A stretch of 64,000 nt of DNA, from the NCBI GenBank assembly GCA_965601825.1, contig OZ271839.1, positions 1,488,001 to 1,552,000 of the forward strand, read 5' to 3'. A program made the translations under genes and the position numbers. This stretch comes from HXMU1420-13 sp965601825. Lineage in GTDB: Bacteria; Bacteroidota; Rhodothermia; Balneolales; Balneolaceae. Positions 9,056-17,018 of the stretch are shown here, in pieces (the stretch's first letter is position 1; every line of letters starts with the position of its first letter). The notes beneath the pieces are model-generated. The model saw only the letters and a program-made list of their open reading frames with translations, had not been told where the DNA came from and searched no databases.

Positions 9056-9988
9056 ATGGAAAATTACGTTGAAAAATTAACCCAATACTTACCTAAGATC
9101 GAGGAGTTTTTAACCTCTGTTCTTCTGGAGGAAACAACGGTAACTATAACAGAATCGAATGTTACTGTTGCAACTGATAATTTCGACTCTCTGGGTAACG
9201 AAGATATTTATTTATATGCATATGATAAGCTAAATAACATGGATGTTATTGCCATTCTGGATAAAGAGTGGTTCGGTTTATTATCAAGCATCATGTTGGG
9301 TATTGAAGAAAAAACCTTCAATGATAAAACGATAGATCTACTGCAAAAATTTGCAAGTGAATTGAAGGCTACCTTCAAAACTGTACTCGCTGATGATGGA
9401 ATCGAAGTTGATTTCGATGAAATCATTCCGATGAAGTTCTCAGATCTGGACGGACAATTACATCATACTGAATACATGATGACGAAACTGGAAGTTGAAG
9501 GACTTGCAGATGAAAACGTTCATGGAGCTGTATTAATTGGGAATCCTGAGGCAGTTATAATTCAAGAAGAACCAGAAGAAGAGATTGTTGCTGAAACTGA
9601 CAGCGATGGCTTTCAAGAGACTAATGGAGAAGAATTAGCAGATATTCCTGACGAGGTTTTATCCGGTAGTTACATTGAATTCGAAGATTTCGAAGAGGAC
9701 GCACCATTAGATATTCTTACTGAAGACGGTAAGAGCATGGATATGCTTCGAGATGTAGATATGGATGTTTCCGTTGAGTTAGGTCGTATAGAATTACCAC
9801 TTGGACGAGTGCTTCAGCTGGCGAAAGGTTCGGTTATCGAACTCGATAAATTAGCGGGTGAGCCGGTTGATATCCTGGTTAATGGACAGAGAATTGCTCA
9901 AGGGGAAGTTGTAGTGATCGATGAACACTTTGGAGTTCGAATCTCCAATTTGATTACAACCCGTCAACATTTAGTGAAAATGAACTGA
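9056..9988 (+). CDS. fliN: FliN-type motor switch protein with N-terminal CheC/FliY-like domain
   Basis: This 310-residue protein is far longer than a plain FliN (about 100-140). Its last 80 residues are a clear FliN/SpoA domain (VSVELGRIELPLGRVLQLAKGS, EPVDILVNGQRIAQGEVVVI). Residues 1 to about 170 resemble the CheC-like domain of FliY; the helix DLLQKFASELKATFK aligns by eye with the CheC helix that normally carries Glu and Asn catalytic residues, but these are Lys and Ser here. An acidic linker (about 172-225) joins the two parts. It overlaps fliO by one base. The FliN end is firm; the CheC relation is an inference from length and layout. Confidence 0.85.
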   Translation: MENYVEKLTQYLPKIEEFLTSVLLEETTVTITESNVTVATDNFDSLGNEDIYLYAYDKLNNMDVIAILDKEWFGLLSSIMLGIEEKTFNDKTIDLLQKFASELKATFKTVLADDGIEVDFDEIIPMKFSDLDGQLHHTEYMMTKLEVEGLADENVHGAVLIGNPEAVIIQEEPEEEIVAETDSDGFQETNGEELADIPDEVLSGSYIEFEDFEEDAPLDILTEDGKSMDMLRDVDMDVSVELGRIELPLGRVLQLAKGSVIELDKLAGEPVDILVNGQRIAQGEVVVIDEHFGVRISNLITTRQHLVKMN

Positions 9989-10566
9989 TGAACCTCACCA
10001 ACCTACTTAGCTACTCTACCAAACAACCTAAAACTATTCTTAAAATAGTTATATCAGTAAGTATCGGACTTCTGGTTCTTTGGATATTCCTTGTATCAAA
10101 AATGGAATTGCCGACTGAAAGAAACTCTGTTCTTGTAACCGCTGATTCGACTCAAAGCATTAATGCACTTAGAAGTGATCTATTGGGTGATTCGAGAGAA
10201 ACTCCAACAATAGCTCAAGCTGAAGCAGAACAACCACCAATGTTTCAAAATGCATTTACTACGTTTCTAGTAATGGTGACAATATTAGGCGGTGTATGGC
10301 TTTGGGTATCAAGAAAAAAGAAAACTGTGAATGTTTCAGAACAGCAAATATCTGAGATTACCCAACATGTGATTGGTCAAGGTGTGCAACTTAAAATAGT
10401 AGAAATTAATGATGAGGTTTGGGTACTAGGAGTAACATCAAATTCAGTGAACCTACTTCATAGATATCCAAAGAGCGAATGGCACCCATCAAAATTGCCA
10501 GATCCCGAACCTGAAGAGATTTCCGGCAGCGATTTTAATTCGATATTTAAATTGCTGGGGAACTAA
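9988..10566 (+). CDS. fliO: Flagellar export protein FliO
   Basis: This 192-residue protein has an N-terminal hydrophobic segment (about 18-37), a Gln/Ala/Glu-rich periplasmic stretch, a second membrane helix (about 88-107; FLVMVTILGGVWLWV) followed by basic RKKK, and a cytoplasmic FliO-type beta domain (QLKIVEINDEVWVLGVTSNSVNLLHRY). FliO helps assemble the FliPQR export channel. It shares one base with fliN (ATGA overlap) and lies 3 bp before fliP, the classical order. FliO is poorly conserved, so context supports the name. Confidence 0.85.
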   Translation: MNLTNLLSYSTKQPKTILKIVISVSIGLLVLWIFLVSKMELPTERNSVLVTADSTQSINALRSDLLGDSRETPTIAQAEAEQPPMFQNAFTTFLVMVTILGGVWLWVSRKKKTVNVSEQQISEITQHVIGQGVQLKIVEINDEVWVLGVTSNSVNLLHRYPKSEWHPSKLPDPEPEEISGSDFNSIFKLLGN

Positions 10567-10569
10567 GAC

Positions 10570-11358
10570 ATGCATTGGGTTATCATTCAAATCAGCAAGC
10601 GAACAAAACAACTAACTATACTGCTTGCCCTCACATTTGCTTTTAATTTAATTCCGGATCTTGCGCACGCTCAGGCAAGTATTCCACAGATCGATCTTTC
10701 GATTGGAGGTGGAGGCGGATCCGAAGAAGATGATTTTTCATCTGCTATTCAGGCGCTGGTATTAATCACTGTATTATCCTTTGGAGCAGCTTTTGTTACA
10801 ATGATGACGAGTTTTACTCGAATTATTGTTGTGTTTTTTTTCTTAAGAATGGGTTTAGGAACCCAGCAATCCCCACCAAATCAGGTATTGGTTGGCTTGG
10901 CATTATTTTTAACGATTTTCATCATGAAACCTACTTTCGATGAAATCAATCAGGTTGCCATAGAACCTTATACCAATGATGAGATGACTCAGATGGAGGC
11001 TCTATCTGCAGCTTCTATTCCTTTAAAAGAATTTATGATTCGCCAAACAAGCGATCAGGACCTACTTTATTTCATGGAAATGGCAGGACTTCAGACAATA
11101 GGATCGGCTGAGACCTTGCCATTACATGTAGCAGTTCCAGCTTATGTAATAAGCGAATTGAGAATCGCATTCCAGATTGGGTTTATGATATATATCCCCT
11201 TTATGGTTATAGATCTCGTAGTGGCTTCTATACTCTTAGCCATGGGTATCATGTTCCTTCCACCAGTGATGGTTTCGTTACCCTTCAAGATCCTCGTTTT
11301 TGTATTAACTGATGGATGGTACTTACTGGTATCATCCCTAGTAGAAAGTTTCAGGTAA
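10570..11358 (+). CDS. fliP: Flagellar export gate protein FliP
   Basis: This 262-residue protein begins with a cleavable-looking signal (LTILLALTFAFNLIPDLAHAQA), followed by a glycine-rich spacer and the FliP core: SFTRIIVVFFFLRMGLGTQQSPPNQVLVGLALFLTIF and, in the C-terminal part, GFMIYIPFMVIDLVVASILLAMGIMFLPPVMVSLPFK. These are signature FliP segments of the FliPQR export channel in the inner membrane. It is tightly packed between fliO (3 bp) and fliQ (4 bp). Confidence 0.96.
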   Translation: MHWVIIQISKRTKQLTILLALTFAFNLIPDLAHAQASIPQIDLSIGGGGGSEEDDFSSAIQALVLITVLSFGAAFVTMMTSFTRIIVVFFFLRMGLGTQQSPPNQVLVGLALFLTIFIMKPTFDEINQVAIEPYTNDEMTQMEALSAASIPLKEFMIRQTSDQDLLYFMEMAGLQTIGSAETLPLHVAVPAYVISELRIAFQIGFMIYIPFMVIDLVVASILLAMGIMFLPPVMVSLPFKILVFVLTDGWYLLVSSLVESFR

Positions 11359-11362
11359 AATT

Positions 11363-11632
11363 ATGAATGTAGATACAGCACTATATTGGGTTCAGGAAAT
11401 GTTAACGTCGGTTGTAGTTTTATGTGCACCGGTAATGATTGCAGCAGTAAGTGTCGGTTTGGGAATCGCTATTTTTCAAGCAGCTACTTCCATCCAGGAA
11501 ATGACACTAACTTATGTTCCAAAAATGGTTGCCGTAGTCACGGTACTCTTTTTTATGTTCGGATTTATGGTTCAGTTTGCAATCGATTTCACGCAACGAG
11601 CATTTGAATTTATTCCACAGATAGCATTATAA
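11363..11632 (+). CDS. fliQ: Flagellar export gate protein FliQ
   Basis: This 89-residue protein has two membrane helices and the FliQ core LGIAIFQAATSIQEMTLTYVPKM near residues 32-54. FliQ packs around the outside of the FliP-FliR channel. Length and position between fliP and fliR are standard. Confidence 0.95.
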   Translation: MNVDTALYWVQEMLTSVVVLCAPVMIAAVSVGLGIAIFQAATSIQEMTLTYVPKMVAVVTVLFFMFGFMVQFAIDFTQRAFEFIPQIAL

Positions 11633-11645
11633 ATCGAATCGACCG

Positions 11646-12443
11646 ATGGATGAAAATGCACTAACCATCGATCTAATTTTATCTGGCTTCCTCATTTTTG
11701 TGAGAGTTGCAGCAGTTGTTATGACTGCTCCATTCTTCTCGAATAATTCATTCCCGATGCAAGTACGTTTGTACTTTTCGATGGTTGTTTCTCTCATATT
11801 ATTCTATTCAATACCGGGAGAGAGTGCATTTGTAAGTGCAACAGACGGTACAATTGCGGTTTTCATAGCTATAATAGCTGAGGCTTTAGTAGGAATGGCA
11901 ATGGGCTTTATAGGTCGACTAGTATTTGCTGGATTTGAGATGGCAGGTACACTAATCAGTTACAATACCGGACTTAGTTTTGCTATGATGATGGATTCGC
12001 AGACACAGCAGCAAAACTCCATTGTAGCAAATGTGCTAGGTATGATTGCGATTCTGATTTTTCTCAGTATTGATGGTGATAAGATTTATATCACGGCATT
12101 GGCTAAGAGTTATCAGGTTGTTCCTGCTGTTGATCATAATGTGCACCTGGCCGGTACATACATGCTTGAAGTTGCAACCTATTTATTTGTATTAGGGGTC
12201 CAACTTTGTTCTCCATTTATGATGGCCATCTTTTTGTTAGATGTCTGTCTCGCCATTTTTGGTCGAATTATGCCTCAAGCCAATTTGATGTTCATTGCTC
12301 TACCGGTGAAAATGGGAGTTGGAGTATCAGTGTTTTTGCTTGTTCTTCCTTACCTGCCAACGGCTTTCGATATCGTATTTCAAAATCTCTTCTTCTACTT
12401 AGAAGGCTTATTAGGAAATATCGTCCCTACACCGCCTGCCTAG
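11646..12443 (+). CDS. fliR: Flagellar export gate protein FliR
   Basis: This 265-residue multispanning protein carries the FliR hallmarks: an N-terminal FVRVAAVVMTAPFFSN, then EALVGMAMGFIGRLVFAGFEMAGTLISYNTGLSFAMMMDSQTQQQ, and a C-terminal FGRIMPQANLMFIALPVKMGVG. It completes the FliPQR channel and binds FlhB. It is the last gene of the motA-fliR unit. No T-tailed terminator is visible after it; palindromic repeats begin 50 bp downstream and may play that part. Confidence 0.95.
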   Translation: MDENALTIDLILSGFLIFVRVAAVVMTAPFFSNNSFPMQVRLYFSMVVSLILFYSIPGESAFVSATDGTIAVFIAIIAEALVGMAMGFIGRLVFAGFEMAGTLISYNTGLSFAMMMDSQTQQQNSIVANVLGMIAILIFLSIDGDKIYITALAKSYQVVPAVDHNVHLAGTYMLEVATYLFVLGVQLCSPFMMAIFLLDVCLAIFGRIMPQANLMFIALPVKMGVGVSVFLLVLPYLPTAFDIVFQNLFFYLEGLLGNIVPTPPA

Positions 12444-12492
12444 ATTCAATAAACAATATTCAATTTTCAACATTCAATATTTTATGTTTCTA

Positions 12493-12631
12493 GTCATCGC
12501 GAGGAGACTAGAATTAATAAATGGCAGGGAAAATGTCGACGCAGCGAACTATAAGAATAAAGCTAGATCTTTGAGATTGCTTCGTCGATGAATGCAAAAG
12601 TTAGTATGGCTTCAATACTCCTCGCAATGAC
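12493..12631 (+). repeat. 140-bp palindromic repeat, copy A
   Basis: Outer arms GTCATCGCGAGGAG and CTCCTCGCAATGAC are inverted complements. Inside are TCGACGC and CGTCGA arms and a core with AGATCTTTGAGATTGCTTCG. It is closely similar to copies B and C in the same orientation. Related GTCATTGCGAGGAG palindromes occur in many bacterial genomes. No coding sequence is seen in 12,444-12,803 apart from copies A and B. Confidence 0.9.
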
Positions 12632-12657
12632 TGGTTTTTGAAGTGAACATGATAAAG

Positions 12658-12798
12658 GTCATCGCGAGGAGGCTAGATTTCACTGAAGGGTTTTGTTCTT
12701 TCGACGTTGCGATATATAAGAAAAAGGCTAGATCTTAGAGATTGCTTCGTCGAGAAATTCAGGAGTTGTTAAAATAATTCGACGCTCCTGGCAATGAC
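12658..12798 (+). repeat. 140-bp palindromic repeat, copy B
   Basis: It has the same architecture as copy A (outer GTCATCGCGAGGAG, inner TCGACG/CGTCGA, core GAGATTGCTTCGTCGA) but is more diverged; its right arm reads CTCCTGGCAATGAC. It ends 5 bp before the 3' end of the GIY-YIG gene. Confidence 0.88.
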
Positions 12799-12803
12799 AG
12801 GCC

Positions 12804-13106
12804 TTAATGTGGAATTATCTTGTAGAATAAATCATCCCAATCTGGATTAATCTCATTTATCAAGTCAAGTTTCTTTTGCCTAGATCCGGCCTTAATCTGT
12901 TTTTCTCTTTTGATTGCGAATTCTGGTTCCCCTACTTCTTCAAAGTAGACCAGTTTTGTGACATTATATTTTGCCGTAAATCCTTTGATCTGTTTTTCTC
13001 GGTGCTGAATTACTCGATTTACTAAATCACTAGTTACTCCTGTGTATAATACCGTATGATTCTTATTTGTCAGAATGTATACATAAAGTGATTTATTTGA
13101 AGGCAT
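12804..13106 (-). CDS. GIY-YIG family small nuclease-like protein
   Basis: This 100-residue protein shows the GIY-YIG fold signature in its common Bacteroidota variant: YVYIL at 8-12 and LYTGVT at 20-25, followed by the conserved Arg31 (SDLVNRVIQH) and KREKQIKAG. Such single-domain proteins are annotated as putative endonucleases; natural substrates are unknown for most. It stands alone between convergent flagellar operons and is bracketed by palindromic repeats B and C, pointing to a mobile or repeat-associated origin. It starts at an ATG and has no partner gene. Confidence 0.85.
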   Translation of the reverse strand: MPSNKSLYVYILTNKNHTVLYTGVTSDLVNRVIQHREKQIKGFTAKYNVTKLVYFEEVGEPEFAIKREKQIKAGSRQKKLDLINEINPDWDDLFYKIIPH

Positions 13107-13158
13107 TCACAAGTATAATAAAAGTAATAATATGAATGGAATTATATAAAAATAGACG

Positions 13159-13299
13159 GTCATTGCGAGGAGGCTGATATAAGGAATAGGATTAGTAATG
13201 GTTCGACGCGGCGATCTATAAGAATAAAGCTAGATCTTTGAGATTGCTTCGTCGATGAATGCAGAAGTTACTTTAGGTTTCGATACTCCTCGCAATGAC
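13159..13299 (+). repeat. 140-bp palindromic repeat, copy C
   Basis: Outer arms GTCATTGCGAGGAG and CTCCTCGCAATGAC are perfect inverted complements. The inner core, from ATAAGAATAAAGCTAGATC through GATGAATGCAGAAGTTA, is nearly identical to copy A. It lies in the same orientation as A and B, 52 bp upstream of the GIY-YIG start codon. Confidence 0.9.
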
Positions 13300-13314
13300 C
13301 AATAATTAGAGTCG

Positions 13315-13339
13315 TCATGCTGAACTTGTTTCAGCATCT
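13315..13339. repeat. Short palindrome TCATGCTGAACTTGTTTCAGCATCT
   Basis: ATGCTGAA and TTCAGCAT form an 8-bp stem with a 5-base loop. It is a different palindrome type from copies A-C and lies just 3' of the small gene at 13350-13613, where it could act as a transcript-end hairpin, although no T-run follows. Confidence 0.55.
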
Positions 13340-13349
13340 AGATTAGATC

Positions 13350-13613
13350 TTAAGCTCTCAAATCGATCTTAATGCCTTTGCCGTCATCTTTTTCTTTGAT
13401 GATCTCAGGTACTTCGGGGGGCTTTGCCGGCACATCAACTTCCATATGTGATTTAGATGCCTGGCTGATGGTTACTTCATCAATGATAAAGCGTGCATTC
13501 TTATCTTTTTCTTTCTGACGCTTTTTCTTTTGCTGATGCTCCTCTTCCTCTCTCTTATGCTTTAAGAGCTCTGGAATTCTACTAAGCTTCGATATTTTTG
13601 GTAAGAGTGACAT
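13350..13613 (-). CDS. Small basic coiled-coil protein downstream of fliA, function unknown
   Basis: I do not recognise this 87-residue protein. Residues 18-40 are a run of Lys, Glu, Gln and Arg, strongly helical, followed by a less charged middle (NARFIIDEVTISQASKSHMEVDVP) and a short Pro-rich tail. No membrane segment or signal is seen. It lies 110 bp downstream of fliA on the same strand and ends the flhB-fliA unit, so a flagellar or sigma-related role is possible but unproven. Confidence 0.55.
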   Translation of the reverse strand: MSLLPKISKLSRIPELLKHKREEEEHQQKKKRQKEKDKNARFIIDEVTISQASKSHMEVDVPAKPPEVPEIIKEKDDGKGIKIDLRA

Positions 13614-13685
13614 TCAACGCCTTCCATGGGTATAACTATCCTATCACGGTTATCGGTTGGTCTCAACTTTACTAAAATAAGATCA

Positions 13686-13708
13686 GGTTAGAGTTTTTTA
13701 ATCTAACC
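13686..13708 (-). terminator. Hairpin after fliA
   Basis: GGTTAGA (13686-13692) pairs with TCTAACC (13702-13708) around an AT-rich loop just 3' of fliA. There is no strong T-run on the minus strand, so it may attenuate rather than fully end transcription before the small gene at 13350-13613. Confidence 0.4.
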
Positions 13709-13723
13709 AATCAATATTAACTA

Positions 13724-14494
13724 TTAGTTCTCGATATAAACTACTTCTTCTTTGGTAAGTTCTTGTCTTAGTTGGAGTAGGAGCTTTCCTACAATTTGTG
13801 AAATTCGTGCTTCAGTAAGCTCCAGAAGTAATGCGATTTCACTCATTGTCATATCCTCATAATAGTATAGCATCAAAATCAAGCGATCTCTTTCTTTCAG
13901 CTCACCGATTTTCTTCATGATGGCTGCTGTACGTTCCTTCTTTTCAAGATTGTTATCAGGAACTTCACTATTCGGATCAATTTGTGTTTCATAGTAGGAG
14001 ACGGAATCTGCATCATAAGCCGGACCATCAAGCGAAAGTACATTCCGTTGCTGTACATTAGATAGCAACTTATGATAATCTTCTATGTCCATGTCTAATT
14101 CATCAGCTACTTCCTGGCTGGATGGCTCACGACCTAAAATCTGACTTAGTTGTTCAATTACTTTTTGAACTTCGCCATAATTCTTGCGCTGTTTACGAGG
14201 TAATTGATCGATACTTCGTAAATAATCAACAATAGCACCTCTAATACGATAGTAAGCAAATGTGTTAAACTGGATGTTACGATCACAATCGTACGATTCC
14301 ATTGCCTGTAGCAAACCAGTTATAGCGGCACTTTCAAGATCTTCACGTTGTGATAGTGGCTGATCAGGGCGGCTAATTTTACCAATGATGCTACGGATCA
14401 GTGGCATAGATTTACTTATGATCGAATTTCTTAATCCATCAACCGGATTATTGGCATATAGCTCTATTAATTCTTGAAGCGTTTTATTTCCCAT
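13724..14494 (-). CDS. fliA: Flagellar sigma-28 factor FliA (WhiG/SigD type)
   Basis: This 256-residue sigma factor has region 2 (QREDLESAAITGLLQAMESYD, FNTFAYYRIRGAIVDYLRSID), region 3 (QVIEQLSQILGREPSSQEVADELDM) and region 4 with its helix-turn-helix (LILMLYYYEDMTMSEIALLLELTEARISQI). The IRGAIVDYLRSID segment is typical of FliA/WhiG. It should recognise the five conserved TTAAG-N15-NCGATAA promoters upstream of the flagellin genes. It lies 2 bp after a small membrane-protein gene in the flhB-flhA-flhF-flhG-fliA order. Confidence 0.95.
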   Translation of the reverse strand: MGNKTLQELIELYANNPVDGLRNSIISKSMPLIRSIIGKISRPDQPLSQREDLESAAITGLLQAMESYDCDRNIQFNTFAYYRIRGAIVDYLRSIDQLPRKQRKNYGEVQKVIEQLSQILGREPSSQEVADELDMDIEDYHKLLSNVQQRNVLSLDGPAYDADSVSYYETQIDPNSEVPDNNLEKKERTAAIMKKIGELKERDRLILMLYYYEDMTMSEIALLLELTEARISQIVGKLLLQLRQELTKEEVVYIEN

Positions 14495-14496
14495 AA

Positions 14497-14721
14497 CTAA
14501 GTCTCCTGCTCGGTATTTTGGTTATTACCACCAACTGGTATTTGCTCGGCATTTTTACTGTCTCGAACTACATTCAATAGAAAAATGGATAGGTACATCA
14601 CTGAAAAAAGTCCCATAAAAACCAAGAGGCTTCTATAAAGGGCCACATCAATCTGCACTCCTGAAATAAGCAAAAGCATAAACAGAAGTAACGAAATCAC
14701 TAAAATGAGGCGTAACAACAT
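14497..14721 (-). CDS. Small two-helix membrane protein between flhG and fliA
   Basis: This 74-residue protein consists of two membrane helices (about 3-22 and 32-54) and a hydrophilic tail rich in Asn, Gln and Glu. I recognise no family. It is 12 bp after flhG and 2 bp before fliA, so it is cotranscribed with them; small membrane proteins at this spot occur in other flagellar operons, but no function is established from sequence. Confidence 0.65.
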   Translation of the reverse strand: MLLRLILVISLLLFMLLLISGVQIDVALYRSLLVFMGLFSVMYLSIFLLNVVRDSKNAEQIPVGGNNQNTEQET

Positions 14722-14733
14722 GGGTTTAATCTC

Positions 14734-15540
14734 CTACTGGTTCACGTATGCTAAACTTAGCTGTGGTTTTTCTAAGGTGTTCGAGGTTGAAATGAGGTTT
14801 TGAGCGATATACTCTACCTCACCATTAATAGGGTTATTAGGATCCATTCCAAGCAGAGTTTTCTGTCTTCGAACGGCCTTTCTAACAGTATCATTTTCAG
14901 GCATGAAGCCCAGATACGCACATTCCTGATCAAGGAAATAGGAAACAATCGTGTTAAAGCGATCAATGGTACTTCTCGCATTATCTTCATCTTCAGCAAG
15001 ATTCACGATTGTCCCAAAATTGTAATCAGGATCAATACTTAAAACATACTTACAAAGTCGATATGCATCTGATATTGCAGATGGCTCATCAACAAGAATC
15101 AACACACCATATTCAGCAGCATCTAATGACCATAATGTCATCTCACCGGCTCCAGCTGGCGTATCAATTAAAATGAAATCATGAGTCGCCTTCAAAGCAT
15201 AAATAGCTTGATCTAGGGCATCCATGATTAAATCTGTTCCCAATTTGATTTCAAATGGATCATCAGCACCGGTTACTATTGTAATTCCGTAACAATCCTG
15301 GAAAGTATCTTCCAAAGAACAATCATTTTTGATCCATTGACAGATGGTAGCTTCTACAGGTTTATTAAACATAGTAGCACAATTTGCCAGCCCTAAGTCA
15401 GCATCAATAATTGCTACTTTATAACCCATATCATTTAGCATAGAAGCTAAATTCACTGTGCTAAGACTTTTTCCTACTCCGCCTTTTCCACTGATCACGG
15501 AGAAAATAAATGGTTCAACTCTATCAAATAAGTGCATCAT
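14734..15540 (-). CDS. flhG: FlhG/FleN-type MinD-like ATPase
   Basis: This 268-residue ParA/MinD-family ATPase has a deviant Walker A (SGKGGVGKS, about residues 18-26), Walker A' (IDADLGLANC) and Walker B (FILIDTPAGAG). FlhG proteins set flagellar number and placement by acting on FlhF and, in some species, on the C-ring. It lies 5 bp downstream of flhF on the same strand. An alternative name is YlxH. Confidence 0.93.
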   Translation of the reverse strand: MMHLFDRVEPFIFSVISGKGGVGKSLSTVNLASMLNDMGYKVAIIDADLGLANCATMFNKPVEATICQWIKNDCSLEDTFQDCYGITIVTGADDPFEIKLGTDLIMDALDQAIYALKATHDFILIDTPAGAGEMTLWSLDAAEYGVLILVDEPSAISDAYRLCKYVLSIDPDYNFGTIVNLAEDEDNARSTIDRFNTIVSYFLDQECAYLGFMPENDTVRKAVRRQKTLLGMDPNNPINGEVEYIAQNLISTSNTLEKPQLSLAYVNQ

Positions 15541-15545
15541 TTAAT

Positions 15546-17018
15546 TCAGTCCTCCAGCACTTTTTGAGCAAACCATTGCGGATTAAACTCGCTTAAACTC
15601 GTTGGTAAAGAATTACCGTTACTGATATATCGTGCAGCACAATCCATTTCTTTCATAAATGGAATAATTGGTCCCCATTCAGAGACTTCATCAAGATGCG
15701 TTATAGAGATATAGTCAGGTTGCATTGGATGATTTTTAGCCGTTGTATTTGCAAAGTAGAATTTGCTGCGGGCAGCGTTCACCACGTAGTGTACTTCAAG
15801 AGGAGTAAGGGGTGTTAGTAATTGCCTTATCTTCCAATATTCCCTAAACGAATCCTCCTGCTCAATACTCAGTGATGGGGTGTCGATCAATACATGATCG
15901 AATTCCTTCCACTCCTCTATATGATCGTTCACATCAAGGCCTTTCTTAACCGAGTAGTGAGAAATATTTTCAACCTTACAAAAGGCTTTTAAGATACTGT
16001 AATAGGCATCTCCGGGGTTTTGCTGAGGGTGAACAGTTACTACGGCAACGTTCTTGTTGAGCATGAAATCGGGGTGTAAACAAAGCTTCATGATCAAGCT
16101 TGTTTTGCCTGAACCGGATGGTCCTGCAAATAACATAAATTGACTCGCTTCTTTGGTCGTTACTTTTCCAAGAGAGTCACGCAAAATGTTCGCGAGTTTA
16201 GCCATGAAAAGTTCATTGTGCTCAAATGGGTCAATACCATTTTTAATGATATCACTGAACCAACCACTTACTGTACTTGTGTTTATTCCGGTTTGAACCA
16301 ATTGCTGGAAAACCGGGTGACAAGCATAATCCAGGTTAGCTGAAATCAGAGAAGAATCAAGTAAAGCTTCAAGCTTATCAAATCTCTTATGAAGTGCTTT
16401 AATCGCTTTCTGATTTTCAATCGGAGACTGAACTGCCATTCGTGCTTCATGGAAGTTCTCTTTCGGCTTTGATTCTCTAAAATGTGTAATGAATTTTCCT
16501 GCTGTTTTAGGAACTATAGTAGCAGGAGCTTCATCCTGTAAAATTTCTTCTTCTTGAATATTAATTTGTGGCGTTGGTCGAAGGTTAGCACGTCTATAAA
16601 ATTGCTGGGAAGTTTTTTCCTGAACCGGCTCTTCTTGCGGTAAAAATTGTTCTCCGGCTCCAACCAATTCTTTTTGAACTTCTTTCTTCTTTTCGGTCAA
16701 AATTTGCTCGGTAGCATACTTTCGAAGTGATGCTAAATTCGACTTTTCTCTCTTTCTTGATTGAGCTAATGCTGAACTGCTTCGTTCAAATTGAACACCA
16801 TTATCTTCTTCTTTTAGAGTATCTCTAAAGGTTTTTCTACTTTTAATGGAAGGAGATTCTTCTTCTGCAGCTGCGTCAGAGAATATAGTAACCTTGGCTT
16901 TTTGACCATCTGAAGTAGGTTCTGATGTCTCTAAAATCAAGATATCTTCCCCATACATCTGATAGGCTGTTTTCTTTGCGGCCTCGACAGTTTTTCCAAA
17001 AATATTCTTCAGTATCAT
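15546..17018 (-). CDS. flhF: FlhF, SRP-type GTPase family, with divergent G motifs
   Basis: This 490-residue protein has an N-terminal FlhF segment (AKKTAYQMYGEDILILET), a long variable basic region (about 60-230), and a C-terminal NG domain with P-loop GPSGSGKTS near residue 297. FlhF positions the flagellum at the pole in many bacteria. The expected G2 DTYR is replaced by a VHPQQNPGDAYY region, and G3 DTAGR reads DTPSLS, whereas G4 is a recognisable THLDE. GTP hydrolysis may be altered or lost. It overlaps flhA by 4 bp and precedes flhG by 5 bp, the usual trio. Confidence 0.9.
   Translation of the reverse strand: MILKNIFGKTVEAAKKTAYQMYGEDILILETSEPTSDGQKAKVTIFSDAAAEEESPSIKSRKTFRDTLKEEDNGVQFERSSSALAQSRKREKSNLASLRKYATEQILTEKKKEVQKELVGAGEQFLPQEEPVQEKTSQQFYRRANLRPTPQINIQEEEILQDEAPATIVPKTAGKFITHFRESKPKENFHEARMAVQSPIENQKAIKALHKRFDKLEALLDSSLISANLDYACHPVFQQLVQTGINTSTVSGWFSDIIKNGIDPFEHNELFMAKLANILRDSLGKVTTKEASQFMLFAGPSGSGKTSLIMKLCLHPDFMLNKNVAVVTVHPQQNPGDAYYSILKAFCKVENISHYSVKKGLDVNDHIEEWKEFDHVLIDTPSLSIEQEDSFREYWKIRQLLTPLTPLEVHYVVNAARSKFYFANTTAKNHPMQPDYISITHLDEVSEWGPIIPFMKEMDCAARYISNGNSLPTSLSEFNPQWFAQKVLED

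Noticed and set aside
12493..13299. Possible CRISPR array
   Set aside because: The three repeats are 140 bp palindromes at irregular spacing with a gene between, not short repeats with uniform spacers, and no cas genes are near.
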